This document shows positions 63,951 to 64,000 of a DNA stretch of 64,000 nt, one piece after another. Position 1 is the first letter of the stretch; each line of letters opens with the position of its first letter. The DNA is from CAVUBL01 sp963739795 (lineage in GTDB: Bacteria > Acidobacteriota > Thermoanaerobaculia > Multivoradales > DATKCC01). Made by a program: the position numbers and the translations under genes. The stretch is from contig CAVUBL010000022.1 of the NCBI GenBank assembly GCA_963739795.1, positions 172,312 through 236,311 on the forward strand, in the 5' to 3' direction. The notes under the pieces were generated by a model. The model was not told the origin of the DNA. It worked only from the letters and a program-made list of their open reading frames with translations, and made no database searches.

Positions 63951-64000
63951 TGGAGCGGGAGACGGGATTCGAACCCGCGACCAACAGCTTGGAAGGCTGT
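63951..64000 (-). tRNA. trnG: tRNA-Gly (TCC anticodon), partial
   Basis: The 3' two-thirds of a tRNA runs off the right edge. The minus strand shows the anticodon arm ACAGC/GCTGT with loop CTTCCAA (anticodon TCC), T-loop GTTCGAATC and an encoded CCA at 63951-63953. Confidence 0.93.

Overview
This is a GC-rich bacterial chromosome segment of about 64 kb, dense with genes and free of transposases, CRISPR arrays and rRNA. Two Hanks-type Ser/Thr kinases, M16/M48/M50 peptidases, an NrtR-controlled de novo NAD operon, a LexA and a full ribosomal-protein superoperon with zinc-binding (C+) S4, S14, L24 and L36 fit a free-living member of a high-GC phylum. Acidobacteriota, near Thermoanaerobaculia/Holophagae, is my best guess, but it rests on the general look of the proteins and not on a tree.

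Left part (1-12.0 kb, all minus strand): MBL-fold hydrolase, lpdA, a lipoyl E2 acyltransferase (apparent frameshift), lipB and nrtR, then nadA-nadB-nadC, a small lipoprotein cytochrome c, mutL and the start of a flavodoxin-family reductase. lpdA, E2 and lipB belong together (lipoylated 2-oxoacid dehydrogenase). NrtR is the NAD-pool sensor and probably represses nadABC through two palindromic sites in the nadA promoter.

Middle accessory part (12.0-25.6 kb): an outer-membrane beta-barrel protein, lexA divergent from a two-gene M16 peptidase operon, two tandem receptor-type Ser/Thr kinases sharing an unfamiliar C-terminal domain, then an operon of a second EF-G paralogue, an M50 site-2 protease and a YfhO-like membrane protein, followed by an orphan ribbon-helix-helix gene.

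Right part (25.6-64 kb, almost all minus strand): transcription runs from tRNA-Gly, tRNA-Thr, tuf, tRNA-Trp, secE, nusG, rplKAJL, rpoBC, then (after an insert of two unrelated genes) rpsL, rpsG, fusA, tuf and the S10, spc and alpha operons, ending at rplQ. A membrane M48 protease gene sits between tRNA-Gly and tRNA-Thr on the opposite strand. Two nearly identical tuf copies flank the region.

Main points for a second look: a roughly 60-residue insertion with eight cysteines (double zinc ribbon) near the N-terminus of RpoB; the NrtR operator pair over the nadA promoter; single-base frame breaks in rpsC and the E2 gene (probably assembly errors); a 13-bp perfect inverted repeat between rplW and rplB and a REP-like palindrome between rpsC and rplV; and the shared C-terminal domain of the tandem kinases.
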